From contig JAFDYN010000009.1 of assembly GCA_018267385.1 (NCBI GenBank), forward strand, positions 124,001-188,000: a DNA stretch of 64,000 nt. Reading direction: 5' to 3'. The DNA is from Bacteroidota bacterium. GTDB taxonomy: Bacteria; Bacteroidota; Bacteroidia; Chitinophagales; LD1. The notes under the pieces were generated by a model. That model made no database searches and was not told where the DNA came from. It worked only from the letters and a program-made list of their open reading frames with translations. The position numbers and the translations under genes were made by a program. Positions 43,686 to 53,743 of the stretch are shown here, piece after piece; within the stretch, counting starts at the first letter, position 1; each line of letters opens with the position of its first letter.

Positions 43686-44738
43686 ATGAAAAAACTCAAC
43701 TTGCTCCTGATCCTCGTATTGGCTGTAGCTATTCACTCATACGGGCAGTATTTCACTGTAAAACTGGGCGGCGGCTACTCCTGGCCGGGCCTGCAGAATA
43801 GTACTACGGTATTGACCTTTCAGCCGGGAGCCGATCCTGATCCGGCCAAGGCTACCATCATCCCACTGGTAGCGCTGAATACCACGACCACCGACTCAGC
43901 CAAAAACAGGTATCAGAAGAATGTATATGGCACCTATGGACAGGGCGGACATATTGACTTTTCTTTTGGGTATATGATCAATCCGTATTTCGGCGTAGAA
44001 ATAGATGGAGCTTATCTCTGGGGCTCTACCATCTCTGCCTCTCAGACGGTAGATCTGGGTACCCTGCTGGGTAGTAATGCCACGATCGTGACCAGGACTC
44101 ACTCCAATGGCCTCAGCCTAAATCCATCCTTGTACTTCAGAGGAGCCAAGCCGGGAGCCAAAGTAGCCCCTTTTGCACGTCTGGGGATAGCATTGCCTGT
44201 CTTTGGTGCACTGTATCACTCTCTGGATATAGACCTGCCCAACACTCTGCTCGATCCTAACGGAGCCAAGGCTCATATAGAAGTAAAAACAGAATCGACT
44301 GTTTCCCTCGGGTTTCAGGGTGGCGTGGGTGTAGAGTATACTCCTATACCGCTGATCACCGTTTATGGCGAGGTAAATGCTCAATACCTGATGGCACGTG
44401 CCAAGCAGTCTGACCTGACTGCCTACACACTAGCTCTGGGCCATAATGCAGCTACCAATACGCTGTCCGGTTATACTACATATAGCAAAGTGACAAACTT
44501 TGTAGATAACCTGACCTATGCCAACAACACGACAGACTTGGGCAAACAACGTGATGCTTCAGGTGGCCACAATAGCGATCCTAACTATGTAAATGAAGAC
44601 AAGGGTCATGACGTACTGCGTCAGGTGGCCAATATCACCAACTTTGGTTTCACGGTCGGTGTAAGGTTCAATATGAGCAAGAAGATCTTTACTGATCCAT
44701 TTGGCAAGAAGGCAAAAGCTGCTGCCAGCGCCAAATGA
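43686..44738 (+). CDS. Outer-membrane beta-barrel protein
   Basis: 350 aa. A signal peptide (about 1-20) precedes alternating strands: FTVKLGGGYSWPG, HIDFSFGYMINPYFGVEIDGAYL, LSLNPSLYFRG, KVAPFARLGIALPV and VGVEYTPIPLITVYGEVNAQYL (each quoted in part). The end NFGFTVGVRFNMSKKI fits a last barrel strand, though it is followed by a basic tail (FGKKAKAAASAK). Barrel proteins of this type act as small porins or structural proteins in Bacteroidota. The substrate is unknown. Confidence 0.8.
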   Translation: MKKLNLLLILVLAVAIHSYGQYFTVKLGGGYSWPGLQNSTTVLTFQPGADPDPAKATIIPLVALNTTTTDSAKNRYQKNVYGTYGQGGHIDFSFGYMINPYFGVEIDGAYLWGSTISASQTVDLGTLLGSNATIVTRTHSNGLSLNPSLYFRGAKPGAKVAPFARLGIALPVFGALYHSLDIDLPNTLLDPNGAKAHIEVKTESTVSLGFQGGVGVEYTPIPLITVYGEVNAQYLMARAKQSDLTAYTLALGHNAATNTLSGYTTYSKVTNFVDNLTYANNTTDLGKQRDASGGHNSDPNYVNEDKGHDVLRQVANITNFGFTVGVRFNMSKKIFTDPFGKKAKAAASAK

Positions 44739-44762
44739 TACACGTAAATAACTAATGTAAGA

Positions 44763-44787
44763 AGCCGGATCAGTCCGGCTTTTTTTA
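44763..44787. terminator. Bidirectional terminator between convergent genes
   Basis: AGCCGGA pairs with TCCGGCT around TCAG and seven T residues follow on the plus strand. It separates the barrel gene from the convergent CpsB-type gene. Confidence 0.9.
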
Positions 44788-44799
44788 TGCTCTGACAAA

Positions 44800-45555
44800 T
44801 CAGAGAAAAACTTTATTTAACAGCTTGTCGTATCCGATCACTTTCTCGACGTATGGCAGCCGCACTGCCTGGCGGATATAATTCAGATGCCGCATATTGT
44901 GCAGGTCAGTAGCCACAAAATCGATCATATCGCTGTCTATGAGCTTTTGGGCTGTAGACCGTGCCCCATCCCCATAGGTACCGGTCAGAGAGGAGATATT
45001 GAGCTGAAAATAGACCCCTTGGTCTTTTAGCATTTTGTACTCATCCAGCTCGTCGCTGTAGTAATATGGATATCGCTCCGGATGCGCCAGAACGACCTTG
45101 TAGCCATTGGAGATCAGATTGTAGAAGTAAGACGTGGTACTAAAGGATTTCATAAGGTAGGATAACTCTACCAGCACATAGTTGTCCCCCATGGTCAGCA
45201 GGTTTCGCTTCTCTATTTTAGGCATGATGGTCTCATCCAGATAGTATTCAGCCCAAGCATCAAATGCCACATCTATAGCCGCCTCTTTGAGAGCCTGACG
45301 CACCATATCCCGGCCATTCAGAATGATCTCTGGAGTATTATTATAGCCTCCGCTCATGATATGCGGTGAGGTGATGATCTTGCGAAAGCCGAGATCTGCC
45401 AATCCCTTGATCAGGATAAGCGACTCTTCCATCGTCTTAGCACCATCGTCTATACCGGGTATGAGATGCGAGTGTAGGTCTACGCCCAGCCCTGACAGGT
45501 CCGTCAGGTTGGATAGAATTTCCTTTTTCTTAAACAGATTACTAAAGAGGCCCAC
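44800..45555 (-). CDS. PHP-fold tyrosine-protein phosphatase, CpsB/CapC/YwqE type
   Basis: 251 aa. Metal-binding motifs of the PHP fold are present: GVDLHSHLIPGIDDGAK (about 24-40), ITSPHIMSGGYNN (about 61-73), VELSYLM, LAHPERYPYY (about 155-164) and FVATDLHNMRH (about 213-223). Such enzymes remove phosphate from the tyrosine kinase that controls capsule or exopolysaccharide export. Here it is alone, without a cps cluster. It starts with a basic N-terminus (GLFSNLFKKK), as in other Bacteroidota copies. Confidence 0.92.
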   Translation of the reverse strand: MGLFSNLFKKKEILSNLTDLSGLGVDLHSHLIPGIDDGAKTMEESLILIKGLADLGFRKIITSPHIMSGGYNNTPEIILNGRDMVRQALKEAAIDVAFDAWAEYYLDETIMPKIEKRNLLTMGDNYVLVELSYLMKSFSTTSYFYNLISNGYKVVLAHPERYPYYYSDELDEYKMLKDQGVYFQLNISSLTGTYGDGARSTAQKLIDSDMIDFVATDLHNMRHLNYIRQAVRLPYVEKVIGYDKLLNKVFL

Positions 45556-45744
45556 AGACTATTTTGCTTTTAACAAAAGTACGACAATGATAGCGGTATG
45601 CGCGGATCCACTGATGTACTTAATAACATAAAACTGTTAAAATCTATCTCATGTCAGTAGGCTCTAGCGTCGATCATCAAAGATTACTACCGCCAATAAT
45701 AATTATCTTGGCCGTTCGTTATGCTGTCTAATACTACCCTAAAA

Positions 45745-48015
45745 ATGAAGTTTGTCTTTACTTTCCTATGTACAGTGTCCGTACTGCTGGCTACAGCCCA
45801 GGTAGAGGAGCTGCGTCCATTGCCATCTGATCCAAGACTTTATCACACCTATCCGGCCAGGCCCTGGGCACATGATCAGCACAAAAGCGGTCTGATAGTA
45901 CAGCATGGCACTTTCCTGATCGAGACAGATACGCTGCCAATCCCTTTTATAGATGATTTCTCTTACAATACGCTGAAGCCATTCCACTTTGACCAATACA
46001 TCTATGATACCATCTTTCGCGCCTATGGCCCCTGCGATAGCATCATGGGTGTAAACGTGGACACGATCCGCCTGAGTACTATCCAGTCTTATACTTATTC
46101 CTATGATGTGACCCTACAGCGCGTAGACTCTACTCCTACTGATCCCATTGTATTTCACTATTATCCTCAGCTCGGTACCGACTGCTTTAACCATCTGGCA
46201 GATTCTATCACGTTATATCCTCTGTGGTATCATTATACCTTTGACTCTGCGGGCAATGCCTACCATCCTGTACTTGATAGCATAGCCAGAGATACCCTGA
46301 TCACCTATGCAGCCATGCTCCTGCGCGGCAGGATGCCATCTTATACCAAATGGCTGGATAACTATGCTACGCATAACTACAACTATCCCTACCTGCCTCC
46401 CTCTATAGGCGTGGCTACGCTAGACGGGCTGAATGAAATGGGGCGCCCCTACAATGTCCGCAGTCTATCTGTATATGGGTCTGCAGATACGTTGACCTCA
46501 AAACCGATAGATCTCAGTACATTGCAGGATTTTGATTCTGTATATCTCAGCTTTTTCTATGAGCCGCGAGGTTTTGGCGACTGGCCCAATCTATATGACT
46601 CTTTGAAGCTACAATTTTATAACAGCTATACCAGTAGCTGGGATCAGGTATGGGGTGTACCGGGATATCAATCGGCACCTGCCTTTCCTGACACTTTCAG
46701 GCAGGTGATGATACGTATACCGAGCACTATAGTCCCTACGCAGGACTATATGTACAAAGGCTTCCAGTTCCGTTTTCTCAATAACGCCTCTACGACTGGC
46801 ATGAACGACCACTGGCACATAGACTATGTCAGGCTGGATAAAACCCGTTCGGTAACTGACACATCCATCACTGACATCGCATTCCAATATCAGTTTCCAT
46901 CCATCCTGAAAAACTATACTGAGATGCCGGCCTGGCAGTATGTAGATAGTACAGACCGCATAGATTCTCTAGAGCTGTATGTGACCAATCTCGATCCTGA
47001 CCAGGCCATCAATAACCCTCCTGCTACTTCCTATTCCATAGTAGCTACGGAACTCTACCCTACAGTGCAGCCCGTTTACTCCAGCACCAGCTCTTTCAAT
47101 GCTACGCTGGAGAATACAATAGCTTTATTCCCTTCTACCACTTATAGCCTGGCGCCAGGTCAGGATAGTACCGTGATACGATCCTTGGCGACCATCAATG
47201 TACCCAATGCGCTGCGCCTCAATGATACGATCAGCGCCACACAAACACTGAATAATGTGCTGGCCTATGACGACGGTACTGCGGAGATGGCATATGGCCT
47301 GAGAAACCTCTATCTCAAGAAATTTGGTTATGAATTTAATCTGCACCAGCCTGACACGATAGTAGGCTATCAGGTATTGTTTACCAATACAGAGTCTGAT
47401 GTACATGACCTGGTTTTTGTTTTCAATCTCTGGGACAGTATTTCGGTCAATAACCCATTTGCAGATGATACTCCGCGCTATACCTCCTCCAATCAGGTAC
47501 CTCTGTATGTAGACTCAGTGAGCGGTTTTGCTACGTACCGCATATCACCACTGCCGGTGAGTACGCATTTTTATTTCGGCTGGTCGCAGACTGATACTCG
47601 CAATCTGCAGATAGGGTATGATCGCAACAGTACCAAAGGATTCAAGCACATGTTCGTTTACTCTAACGGTGTGTGGCTGCCTACCGGAGTACAGACGCAG
47701 GGATCACCTATGATCCGCCTGCTGATGCGGCGCTCCAGCCAGATAGCTACCGGTCTGGATGAAGCCCGGCTAAGTACTATAAAGGCCTACCCAAATCCCA
47801 CTACAGGACTTGTGAAATTTGACCTGCCTGATGAAGGCGACACATACCACCTGGCGGTATACTCCTCAGGTGGGCAGCTCTGCGTTGATCAACCTTTGCG
47901 CCCGGATCACACGGCAGACCTGCTGGCCTTACCCGCAGGCATCTACATGCTGCGCCTGACCGATATGCAGAGCGGCATCACGTATCAGAATAAGATCAGC
48001 CGAGCTGGTCAATAA
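45745..48015 (+). CDS. Secreted T9SS cargo protein (756 aa)
   Basis: The ATG at 45745 begins a good signal peptide (MKFVFTFLCTVSVLLATAQ); the longer start at 45721 adds eight residues and is less likely. The body has many W/Y/D-rich strands and no domain I can name; EPRGFGDWPN and RIPSTIVPTQDYMYKGFQFRF are typical of beta-sandwich cargo. The C-terminus starts IKAYPNPTTGLVKFDLP (about 685) and ends G-I-Y-M-L-R-L-T-D-x-x-x-G, a type A T9SS domain. Related proteins occur in gliding Bacteroidota; their function is not established. Confidence 0.82.
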   Translation: MKFVFTFLCTVSVLLATAQVEELRPLPSDPRLYHTYPARPWAHDQHKSGLIVQHGTFLIETDTLPIPFIDDFSYNTLKPFHFDQYIYDTIFRAYGPCDSIMGVNVDTIRLSTIQSYTYSYDVTLQRVDSTPTDPIVFHYYPQLGTDCFNHLADSITLYPLWYHYTFDSAGNAYHPVLDSIARDTLITYAAMLLRGRMPSYTKWLDNYATHNYNYPYLPPSIGVATLDGLNEMGRPYNVRSLSVYGSADTLTSKPIDLSTLQDFDSVYLSFFYEPRGFGDWPNLYDSLKLQFYNSYTSSWDQVWGVPGYQSAPAFPDTFRQVMIRIPSTIVPTQDYMYKGFQFRFLNNASTTGMNDHWHIDYVRLDKTRSVTDTSITDIAFQYQFPSILKNYTEMPAWQYVDSTDRIDSLELYVTNLDPDQAINNPPATSYSIVATELYPTVQPVYSSTSSFNATLENTIALFPSTTYSLAPGQDSTVIRSLATINVPNALRLNDTISATQTLNNVLAYDDGTAEMAYGLRNLYLKKFGYEFNLHQPDTIVGYQVLFTNTESDVHDLVFVFNLWDSISVNNPFADDTPRYTSSNQVPLYVDSVSGFATYRISPLPVSTHFYFGWSQTDTRNLQIGYDRNSTKGFKHMFVYSNGVWLPTGVQTQGSPMIRLLMRRSSQIATGLDEARLSTIKAYPNPTTGLVKFDLPDEGDTYHLAVYSSGGQLCVDQPLRPDHTADLLALPAGIYMLRLTDMQSGITYQNKISRAGQ

Positions 48016-48017
48016 TA

Positions 48018-49238
48018 TCAGGATATGATCACCTGCTCCACCATATTATTGGCAAAGGAGTAAGGCATAAATGTGAGTGAAGGCATCGGTTTCGTGATCA
48101 TGATGCTGGCCCTCTTGCCGGGAGTGATGGCTCCCATCTCCTGCTCTATACCCATAGCATATGCCGCATTGATGGTCGCGGCATTGATAGCTTCCTCGGG
48201 CATCATCTTGAGCTTGATACTCGCGAGTGAGAGTATGAACTGCATATTGCCGGATGGTGACGAGCCGGGATTGTAATCCGTAGCCAATGCTACAGGCAGC
48301 CCGCTATCTATCATCTGTCGTGCAGGCGGCTCATGTAGCCCAAGGAAGAAAGCCGTAGATGGTAATAGCGTGGGCATAGTGTCAGACTCAAGCAAGGCCT
48401 TGATCTGCTCCTTGCCTGTATACTCCAGATGGTCTACGGAGAGAGCGCGGTATTTGACCCCGGTCTCTATGCCTCCTGAGTAGTCCAGTTCATTAGCATG
48501 TATCTTTGGCCGCAGGCCGTAGCGTGCGCCTGCCTCCAGTATGCGTGCGGTCTCATCCGCCGAGAAGAATCCACGATCGCAAAAAACATCTATATAATCA
48601 GCCAATCCTTCATCAGCTATTGCCGGCAGCATCTTATCGATCATCAGGCGGATATAGCCTTCATGATCCTGTTTATACTCCGGTGGATAGGCATGCGCCC
48701 CGAGAAAAGTAGCCTTCAACCTGAGCCGTGACCGATCCTTCAGTTTTTTTATCGCCCGTAGCATTTTGATCTCTCCGTCATAAGAAAGGCCATAACCGCT
48801 TTTGATCTCCACGGCACCGGTACCAAAGGACTCCATTTCGGTCAGGCGGCTCAGGGCTGATTCTATTAGCTCACTTTCGGCCGCAGCTTGCAGCCTCTTG
48901 GCAGAGTTGACTATTCCTCCTCCCCTCTGCGCTATCTCCTCATAGCTCAGCCCCTTGATCTTGTCTACAAACTCACCCTCCCTGCTGCCGGCATATACGA
49001 TATGCGTATGAGGATCGCACCAGCACGGCAGCACATATTTACCTGTCGCATCTATGACTATATCTGCTCGCTCGGGGCACTCAGACATCGGACCGAAGGA
49101 ATGGATAAGGCCGTTTTCTATCAGCAGGTATGCCTGGCTCAGTACAGGCAGCTCTTTCATAGCGGCACCTTTTACCGTTTGTACTGCCTCTGGGCGCGCC
49201 TGTACGAGGCCTTTGATGTTTGTGATAAGGGTCGACAT
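48018..49238 (-). CDS. hutI: Imidazolonepropionase HutI
   Basis: 406 aa from the ATG at 49238. This is the third step of histidine degradation: it opens 4-imidazolone-5-propanoate to N-formimino-glutamate. Zinc and substrate residues are PCWCDPHTHIVYAG (about 72-85, HxH), KIHANELDYSGG and ATDYNPGSSPSG. The frame goes on to 49379, but that extension reads the aroC promoter and start region and is rejected. No other hut gene (hutH, hutU, hutG) is in the window. Confidence 0.97.
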   Translation of the reverse strand: MSTLITNIKGLVQARPEAVQTVKGAAMKELPVLSQAYLLIENGLIHSFGPMSECPERADIVIDATGKYVLPCWCDPHTHIVYAGSREGEFVDKIKGLSYEEIAQRGGGIVNSAKRLQAAAESELIESALSRLTEMESFGTGAVEIKSGYGLSYDGEIKMLRAIKKLKDRSRLRLKATFLGAHAYPPEYKQDHEGYIRLMIDKMLPAIADEGLADYIDVFCDRGFFSADETARILEAGARYGLRPKIHANELDYSGGIETGVKYRALSVDHLEYTGKEQIKALLESDTMPTLLPSTAFFLGLHEPPARQMIDSGLPVALATDYNPGSSPSGNMQFILSLASIKLKMMPEEAINAATINAAYAMGIEQEMGAITPGKRASIMITKPMPSLTFMPYSFANNMVEQVIIS

Positions 49239-49310
49239 AAGATTACAATCTGATGCCAATTTACGATTTAACCGCGTAGGCAGGCTACTCAAAGTGTGCT
49301 TTCTATTCTC

Positions 49311-49318
49311 TACTTTTG
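49311..49318 (+). promoter_or_regulatory. -7 box TACTTTTG 4 nt before aroC
   Basis: TACTTTTG matches TAnnTTTG. The ATG at 49323 follows after GGCT, so the mRNA would begin at or inside the start codon. The hutI ATG is 73 nt away on the other strand, and no matching box was found for it. Confidence 0.45.
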
Positions 49319-49322
49319 GGCT

Positions 49323-50405
49323 ATGGCAGGTAATAGTTTCGGGCAGGTATTTCGCATCACCACATTTGGGGAGTCTCATGGTGAGGCTATAGGCGCAGTC
49401 ATAGATGGATGTCCTGCAGGATTAGAGATAGATCTAGCGTTCATACAGTCTGATATGGACCGTAGGCGGCCTGGTCAGTCAGCCATTACTACCCAGCGCA
49501 AAGAATCAGATACCGTACGCATCCTTTCCGGTGTTTTTGAAGGTAAAACCCTGGGAACACCGATCATGCTCCAGATACCCAATGAAGATGCCAATCCTGC
49601 TGACTATGACCAGATCAAAAAAGCCTACCGCCCATCGCACGCCGACTATACCTGGGACCAGAAATACGGCACAAGAGACCACCGCGGTGGTGGCAGATCA
49701 TCAGCCCGGGAAACCGCCGCAAGAGTAGCTGCAGGTGCTGTAGCAAAGCTGCTGCTACGTCATAGCGGTGTAGAGCTGCATGCTTATGTATCTGCGGTAG
49801 GGACGATATCTATCGCCAAGGAATATCATGAGCTCGATCTTTCGCTCACCGAAACCAACGTTGTACGCTGCCCGGACCCCGATACGGCACAAAAAATGAC
49901 AGATCTGATACAGGAGGTACGCGCCACTGGCGATACACTGGGAGGTGTAGTGAGCTGTGTGATCCGCCACTGCCCTGCAGGCCTGGGGGACCCTGTCTTT
50001 GACAAACTGCATGCTGATCTGGGCAAAGCAATGCTGAGCATCAATGCGGTCAAAGGTTTTGAATACGGGAGCGGATTTGCTGGTACCCGTACAAAAGGAT
50101 CAGAGCACAACGATATTTTCACATCCGGGCCTTCCGGCCAGGTGACCACACAGACCAATCACTCCGGCGGCATACAGGGTGGCATCTCAAACGGCATGGA
50201 CATCTACTTCAATGTAGCCTTCAAGCCGGTGGCCACCATCATGCGTGATCAGCAGACAGTCACTGACAGTGGAGATGAGGTGAGGCTACATGCCAAGGGG
50301 CGCCATGACCCATGCGTAGTGCCGCGGGCGGTACCCATAGTAGAGGCGATGGCAGCCCTCGTACTGGCCGACCACCTACTGCGCACGAGATTAAACCGCT
50401 TATAG
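49323..50405 (+). CDS. aroC: Chorismate synthase AroC
   Basis: 360 aa. It makes chorismate from 5-enolpyruvylshikimate-3-phosphate, using reduced FMN. All three family signatures are present: [19 protein letters not shown] (about 13-31), [19 protein letters not shown] (about 119-137) and [20 protein letters not shown] (about 332-351). An earlier start at 49296 adds nine residues that read the -7 box and is rejected. It is a single-gene unit followed by a hairpin. Confidence 0.98.
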   Translation: MAGNSFGQVFRITTFGESHGEAIGAVIDGCPAGLEIDLAFIQSDMDRRRPGQSAITTQRKESDTVRILSGVFEGKTLGTPIMLQIPNEDANPADYDQIKKAYRPSHADYTWDQKYGTRDHRGGGRSSARETAARVAAGAVAKLLLRHSGVELHAYVSAVGTISIAKEYHELDLSLTETNVVRCPDPDTAQKMTDLIQEVRATGDTLGGVVSCVIRHCPAGLGDPVFDKLHADLGKAMLSINAVKGFEYGSGFAGTRTKGSEHNDIFTSGPSGQVTTQTNHSGGIQGGISNGMDIYFNVAFKPVATIMRDQQTVTDSGDEVRLHAKGRHDPCVVPRAVPIVEAMAALVLADHLLRTRLNRL

Positions 50406-50417
50406 ATAAAAGGCAAA

Positions 50418-50437
50418 CGCCACCTTTTGAGGTGGCG
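50418..50437. terminator. Hairpin between convergent aroC and the M4 peptidase gene
   Basis: CGCCACC (50418-50424) pairs with GGTGGCG (50431-50437) around TTTTGA. T-tails are weak on the plus strand and better on the minus strand (GTTTGCCTTTT). Confidence 0.7.
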
Positions 50438-50466
50438 CTGCATGATCTTTCTTCCAAAGGCAGATC

Positions 50467-53400
50467 TTATTGCTTTATGATCCGTGTAGTATATCTTACC
50501 GTATTGTCAGAATCCCTTAGGCTGAGCAGATAGATGCCATTTTCCAGAGATGATATTTGGACTATCTGGCGGTCGGCAGACACCGGTTGAGTCATGACCA
50601 TCCTACCTGTCATATCTGAGATATCTATAGCAGAATAGCTGCCTGCACCCATATCGACTACCACCTTATCATTGCTCGGCACAGGGTATACTTTGATTGA
50701 ATTTTTGCCAGGTGTGATCACTCCCGTAGGATAGCCTATCGTGAGCGGTGCAGTAGTGAGGGTACATCCTGTACCAGTAGTCACCGTTACTACATACGTG
50801 CCTGCCGTAGTGACCGTGATGGTCTGTGAGGTAGCTCCTGTATTCCATGCGTAGCTATTGTATCCGGAGCCAGCATCGAGCACTACACTGGTCAGCGGAT
50901 AGTCTGTAGGCCCCTGGGCAGTGATATTGGCAGATAGACCCGCACACTGAGCATTAGCACGCGTACCCTGCGTAAACCATACAGAATACTGGGAGTAGTT
51001 GGCCAGCCATACTATGGACCCGCCGCCGTTTATGAAGTCAGAGGCGAGTGGCTCTATCCCTACCAGCGGCACAGATGAATTATCTACTGAGGTAAAAGTA
51101 ATAGCGTCGTCATTAGTGCTATAGGACGGTATATTGGGAACCGAGTTGCCTGTCACTACAGTACCGATATCACCAGATGTCAGGTTAGCCGCCTGAATGT
51201 CAAATGTATTTCCATCGCTCACATCGAACGCTACTATATCACTGTGATTTTTTGAGAAAACAGGATTGCCAATGCTAATTCCATCCGGCAGGTCATTTAC
51301 CAGTTTACTGATCTGGCCATTTGCAAAGGTATTGCCCGCTATATCCCAGGCATCCAGTACACCGACATCCCAGTAGCTGATATTGGTAGAACTCGAGGTG
51401 TTATTAAACTCATTGTACTCATCATATATCACATACTCGCCTGTAGGGTCCCAGTCCAGTGCATCTGCGTATAGCGGCCCATTAGTGACCACACCTTGCG
51501 AGTAGGTAGGATTATATAGGTGATATTTCACAAACTGCTGGCTCACTCCATCGTAGATATAGATAGCTGTATCCTGATATTGAGATACCAGAGCCAGCCT
51601 GTTGCCATCACGGCTTACGGCCACATTATCCCAGTCTCCTGTATTGGTCATCTGGGTTTGCACCGGGTTATTATAATCTGCGGTAATGTTGTAGAGATTG
51701 TGATCCGTACCGATAAAGAAGGCATAGGAGCCGTCATCTGTGATGGATACATTATTCAGCGCAAAAGTAGTATTGAGAGCGTGGAAATCTGAGGCCTGAG
51801 GATTTTGAGGCTTCACCATATACAGCGCATTGGAGCCGGCCGAGGTATTGCTATTCTGTACCATGATCCAGTCGGTACCCGTCACAGGGTTTGTGTTAGT
51901 AGGATTGGTATTGGTACCGTCATATATCTCCACATTATCAAAAGCTGTTTTAGCCGCTTGTACTTCCGTAGCTCCATAGAGATCCTGGGCTGCCTGCACT
52001 ACTGCCAGTCGCGCATCCAGAAACTGTGAGTTTTGAGTGAGGTAGTTTTTGAGTGCACGATAGTACACTAGTTCGGCTTTTTGCTTTGATACTGCCGTAG
52101 CGAAATAATAGAAAGCATGATTGGTGATACCACTATTGGTATGTACACCACCATGATCACTGGTCGTATTGACATACTCGCTCATTGTAGCAGGCTGCCA
52201 GCCATTTCCTCCCTGTGATGCACCATTGTGAGGATTAGACAGATCGCGTAGGGCGTTTGATGGGAAAAATCCCGGCAGGCAAACCTGCTCTCCTATCGTC
52301 CAGTTATTGCGGTCTATCATAGCACCGAATACATCTGCCATACTCTCATTGAGCGCACCGGACTGGTCCTGATAGGCCAGATTTGCCGTGCTCTGTATCA
52401 CGCCATGTGTCATCTCATGTCCGGCTACGTCCAGCCCCCCGGCCAGTGGCTTGAAAGCCTGATCTCCATTGCCATACGCCATGAGCTGACCATTCCAGAA
52501 TGCATTATCCATAGGCTGCCCCTGGTCATCATTCACATTGATCACGGAGATGATAGTGCCGCCATTGCCATCTATAGAGTTGCGGCTATGAGTGGTCTGA
52601 TAGTAGCTATATGCTGCGGCTCCATTGGCGTAAGCGGAGGCTGCATTTTGCGAGTTGGGCCAGGAGTTGATATTGCTCGTGCTGATATGGGCCACCTGTA
52701 TATTGGAGGAGGCTGCTCCCTGGGCATCGAGTGTCCATATAGCTCCTACCGGATTATCAGGCATCTGTGACTGTCCGGCATTATACATACTGCGTGTAAT
52801 GTCGATCATGTAATAGGTGCCATTACTATGCTGGTACACATTTACTGTCTGGTTGACACCATTCAGGTCATTGAGATGTGTCACAGCCGGTCCGGTGGTA
52901 CAGCTGATATTATTGCTGTGCAGTACGGCACCTGTTGCGGCATCCACCATTACTTCATACATATTGATAAAATCAGTCCTGAGCGTTACTTTGTACGCCC
53001 AGCGGTCCTTATCATTATACTTATCCTTCGGATAAAGCACTAGCTCCGACACCGGGCCATTGTATTTGAGCAGATCCCTCGAATATTGGTTCATCTCTTT
53101 GAGACCCCTGCCATCAGTGAGCATATAGACAGCCTGCGAGACAGCTACCTGCTCACCTACCAGACCTGCAGGTACACCTATAGCCGGCGTGGCTGCCCAG
53201 CGGCCATTGATGGCAGTGCCGTGAGGAGAAAAGTGAACGATCAACTCCTTACCCATGACAGGGTACCCTTTATAGCTCTGCGAAAACTTAACGTGTGTGA
53301 AACCTATCCCATCCTGATCTATATCTTTGACACTAAGCTCATGTGCAGGATCACTGAGTGATAGAAGCGCTTTACACTGATCCAGAAACTGAATCGCTGC

Positions 53401-53733
53401 TGCGCCGATCTCTGTACGGCTGGCACCGGGAGCGATAGAGATGATCCGGTCACTCGTGACGAATATGGGATTCTTCTGATCCTTGGCGTATTTCACCTCT
53501 TTGATAGCGCCGGGATCATAGTTGCTTTTTTTGTACGCTATCCCGTTAAACTTGACGGAACTAAGCGCCTGCTGGATATGTCCGAGAGAGCCCAACCCTT
53601 TCATATTGGGAGAGCCCTGATTTTTCGTTACGGCTTTGAAATTACGCGGCGTAGATTGTCCTGATGCCGGGCCGGCGGCATGTACACTCAGTGCAGTATT
53701 GAGAGCCAGGACCGAGAGTAGTGTTTTGATCAT
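50467..53733 (-). CDS. Thermolysin-family (M4) metalloprotease with T9SS domain
   Basis: 1088 aa. A signal peptide (about 1-20) and a propeptide with an FTP/PepSY region (about 40-270) precede the catalytic domain. Zinc ligands are in AGHEMTHGVI (about 435-444) and NESMADVFG; the transition-state His is in DHGGVHTNSGITNHAFY. A beta-propeller-like region (about 640-900) and an Ig-like unit (VVLDAGSGYNSYAWNTG) follow. The end (KVYPVPSNDKVVVDMG ... IYLLSLRDSDNTVRYTTRIIKQ) is a type A T9SS domain. It is a secreted endopeptidase, likely for nutrition or matrix turnover. It is preceded 10 nt upstream by a lipoprotein gene in the same direction. Confidence 0.93.
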   Translation of the reverse strand: MIKTLLSVLALNTALSVHAAGPASGQSTPRNFKAVTKNQGSPNMKGLGSLGHIQQALSSVKFNGIAYKKSNYDPGAIKEVKYAKDQKNPIFVTSDRIISIAPGASRTEIGAAAIQFLDQCKALLSLSDPAHELSVKDIDQDGIGFTHVKFSQSYKGYPVMGKELIVHFSPHGTAINGRWAATPAIGVPAGLVGEQVAVSQAVYMLTDGRGLKEMNQYSRDLLKYNGPVSELVLYPKDKYNDKDRWAYKVTLRTDFINMYEVMVDAATGAVLHSNNISCTTGPAVTHLNDLNGVNQTVNVYQHSNGTYYMIDITRSMYNAGQSQMPDNPVGAIWTLDAQGAASSNIQVAHISTSNINSWPNSQNAASAYANGAAAYSYYQTTHSRNSIDGNGGTIISVINVNDDQGQPMDNAFWNGQLMAYGNGDQAFKPLAGGLDVAGHEMTHGVIQSTANLAYQDQSGALNESMADVFGAMIDRNNWTIGEQVCLPGFFPSNALRDLSNPHNGASQGGNGWQPATMSEYVNTTSDHGGVHTNSGITNHAFYYFATAVSKQKAELVYYRALKNYLTQNSQFLDARLAVVQAAQDLYGATEVQAAKTAFDNVEIYDGTNTNPTNTNPVTGTDWIMVQNSNTSAGSNALYMVKPQNPQASDFHALNTTFALNNVSITDDGSYAFFIGTDHNLYNITADYNNPVQTQMTNTGDWDNVAVSRDGNRLALVSQYQDTAIYIYDGVSQQFVKYHLYNPTYSQGVVTNGPLYADALDWDPTGEYVIYDEYNEFNNTSSSTNISYWDVGVLDAWDIAGNTFANGQISKLVNDLPDGISIGNPVFSKNHSDIVAFDVSDGNTFDIQAANLTSGDIGTVVTGNSVPNIPSYSTNDDAITFTSVDNSSVPLVGIEPLASDFINGGGSIVWLANYSQYSVWFTQGTRANAQCAGLSANITAQGPTDYPLTSVVLDAGSGYNSYAWNTGATSQTITVTTAGTYVVTVTTGTGCTLTTAPLTIGYPTGVITPGKNSIKVYPVPSNDKVVVDMGAGSYSAIDISDMTGRMVMTQPVSADRQIVQISSLENGIYLLSLRDSDNTVRYTTRIIKQ

Positions 53734-53743
53734 GATAAAGGGT

